Shown piece after piece: positions 5,229-5,583 of a DNA stretch of 5,583 nt. The position numbers and the translations under genes are program-made. Source of the DNA: JACPYG01 sp964356545 (GTDB lineage Bacteria; Patescibacteriota; Minisyncoccia; Minisyncoccales; Staskawiczbacteraceae). Positions within the stretch are counted from its first letter, which is position 1. Each line of letters begins with the position of its first letter. The stretch is from positions 1 through 5,583 of the forward strand of contig CAYHHX010000033.1 of assembly GCA_964356545.1 (NCBI GenBank). Reading direction: 5' to 3'. Below the pieces are notes generated by a model, which did no database searches, had not been told where the DNA came from, and worked only from the letters and a program-made list of their open reading frames with translations.

Positions 5229-5583
5229 TTATCTACAATCTTGCGGACAATCTAACTTAGTTTCAGCGCAAATACAGTTTAGATTATCCTCACAAACAAT
5301 ATTAGCTGGCTGACAGACACCATCGCCACATTTATCTGAGCAAATAGTTAAAGATTCTTGAGGCTTTAATTGCACTTGTGGCATATTATTTGGCTGATTT
5401 TGATTTGGCTGATTTTCAATTGGAGTTATTACCTGTTCTCTTGGATCTTCTATTTTCATTTCCACTTCGTTATTTTCTAATGTTTGCTCTAAATCTTTTG
5501 AATATTTATAAGTGAAAAAGGCAGCAATTAAAACTATAATTAAAATAACGCCCACAATTACTAAAACTTTTTTATCTATTTTT
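5229..5583 (-). CDS. Single-pass membrane protein with Cys-rich CGDGVC/DCPQDC tail, 5' end beyond window
   Basis: The frame is open to the right edge. The residues before the first possible in-window start (GTG at 5555) read KIDKKVLVIV and complete the hydrophobic helix VLVIVGVILIIVLIAAFF, so the true start is most likely just outside the window. After the helix comes KYSKDLEQ with an acidic region, then an Asn/Gln/Pro-rich flexible stalk (ENQPNQNQPNNMPQ), then a C-terminal module of about 38 residues with eight cysteines: C-x3-CGDGVC, two spaced Cys, CIC, and DCPQDCR at the very end. CGDGxC...DCPxDC modules recur in extracytoplasmic proteins of CPR bacteria and archaea and are likely disulfide-bonded. 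With N-in topology the tail lies outside the cell. The function is unknown; an envelope or surface role is an inference. The stop is TAA at 5231-5229. Confidence 0.8.
   Translation of the reverse strand, partial: KIDKKVLVIVGVILIIVLIAAFFTYKYSKDLEQTLENNEVEMKIEDPREQVITPIENQPNQNQPNNMPQVQLKPQESLTICSDKCGDGVCQPANIVCEDNLNCICAETKLDCPQDCR

Noticed and set aside
5229..5555. GTG at 5555 as the start of the Cys-rich protein
   Set aside because: It would begin in the middle of the hydrophobic helix; the frame continues in coding-like fashion (KIDKKVLVIV) to the window edge, so the gene is treated as 5'-partial.
1..5583. UGA recoding as in Gracilibacteria or Absconditabacteria
   Set aside because: No in-frame TGA occurs in any of the genes and glycine is encoded by GGN codons; only TAA and TAG are seen as stops, which is uninformative.
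1..5583. CRISPR array, tRNA, rRNA or insertion sequence
   Set aside because: There are no regularly spaced repeats, no cloverleaf-like GC-rich segments, and no transposase-like frame or terminal repeats on either strand.

Overview
This AT-rich window, with lysine codons mostly AAA, carries all of its recognisable genes on the minus strand, so it is read from right (5583) to left (1). It looks like one compact bacterial gene neighbourhood from a candidate-phyla-radiation (Patescibacteria/Parcubacteria-like) genome. That placement is an inference. It rests on the style of the FtsZ, the membrane protein with a short-signal-peptide ectodomain, the Cys-rich CGDGxC/DCPxDC tail, very short spacers, and the near absence of Shine-Dalgarno sequences. 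Stops are TAA or TAG only, and no in-frame TGA is seen, so nothing forces an alternative genetic code.

Layout in the direction of transcription. (1) A gene cut by the right edge encodes a single-pass membrane protein with an Asn/Gln/Pro-rich stalk and an eight-cysteine extracytoplasmic tail (5229-5583). (2) Seven bases later there is a 48-residue basic mini-protein (5075-5221). (3) Next is a secreted or membrane ectodomain joined through one transmembrane helix to a cytoplasmic peptidase-S51-like domain (3658-5013, with a possible earlier GTG start at 5058). (4) A weak terminator hairpin and a candidate promoter are followed by an unusual FtsZ of 548 residues, with a very basic extension of about 130 residues before the GTPase domain (1946-3592). 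(5) Fifteen bases later lies galU, the UDP-glucose pyrophosphorylase gene, whose 3' end is lost in an assembly gap. (6) The gap is 100 Ns (1094-1193). (7) After it comes the 3' part of a thioredoxin-reductase/AhpF-like flavoprotein gene (566-1093). (8) Three bases later enolase begins and runs off the left edge (1-562).

ftsZ, galU, the reductase gene and eno are spaced like an operon that couples cell division, nucleotide-sugar supply, thiol redox and lower glycolysis, although continuity across the gap is unproven. A naive translation through the Ns gives a 454-residue GalU-reductase fusion; this is an artefact and is split here.

The most notable observation is a 27-base, 78% GC, in-frame segment (77-103). 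It adds exactly nine residues to the catalytic loop of enolase, between the conserved GGxH histidine and the QEFM glutamate, in otherwise AT-rich coding sequence. It looks like a short inserted element. The FtsZ extension with its divergent G-loop, and the membrane-anchored S51 fusion, are the other items worth pursuing.
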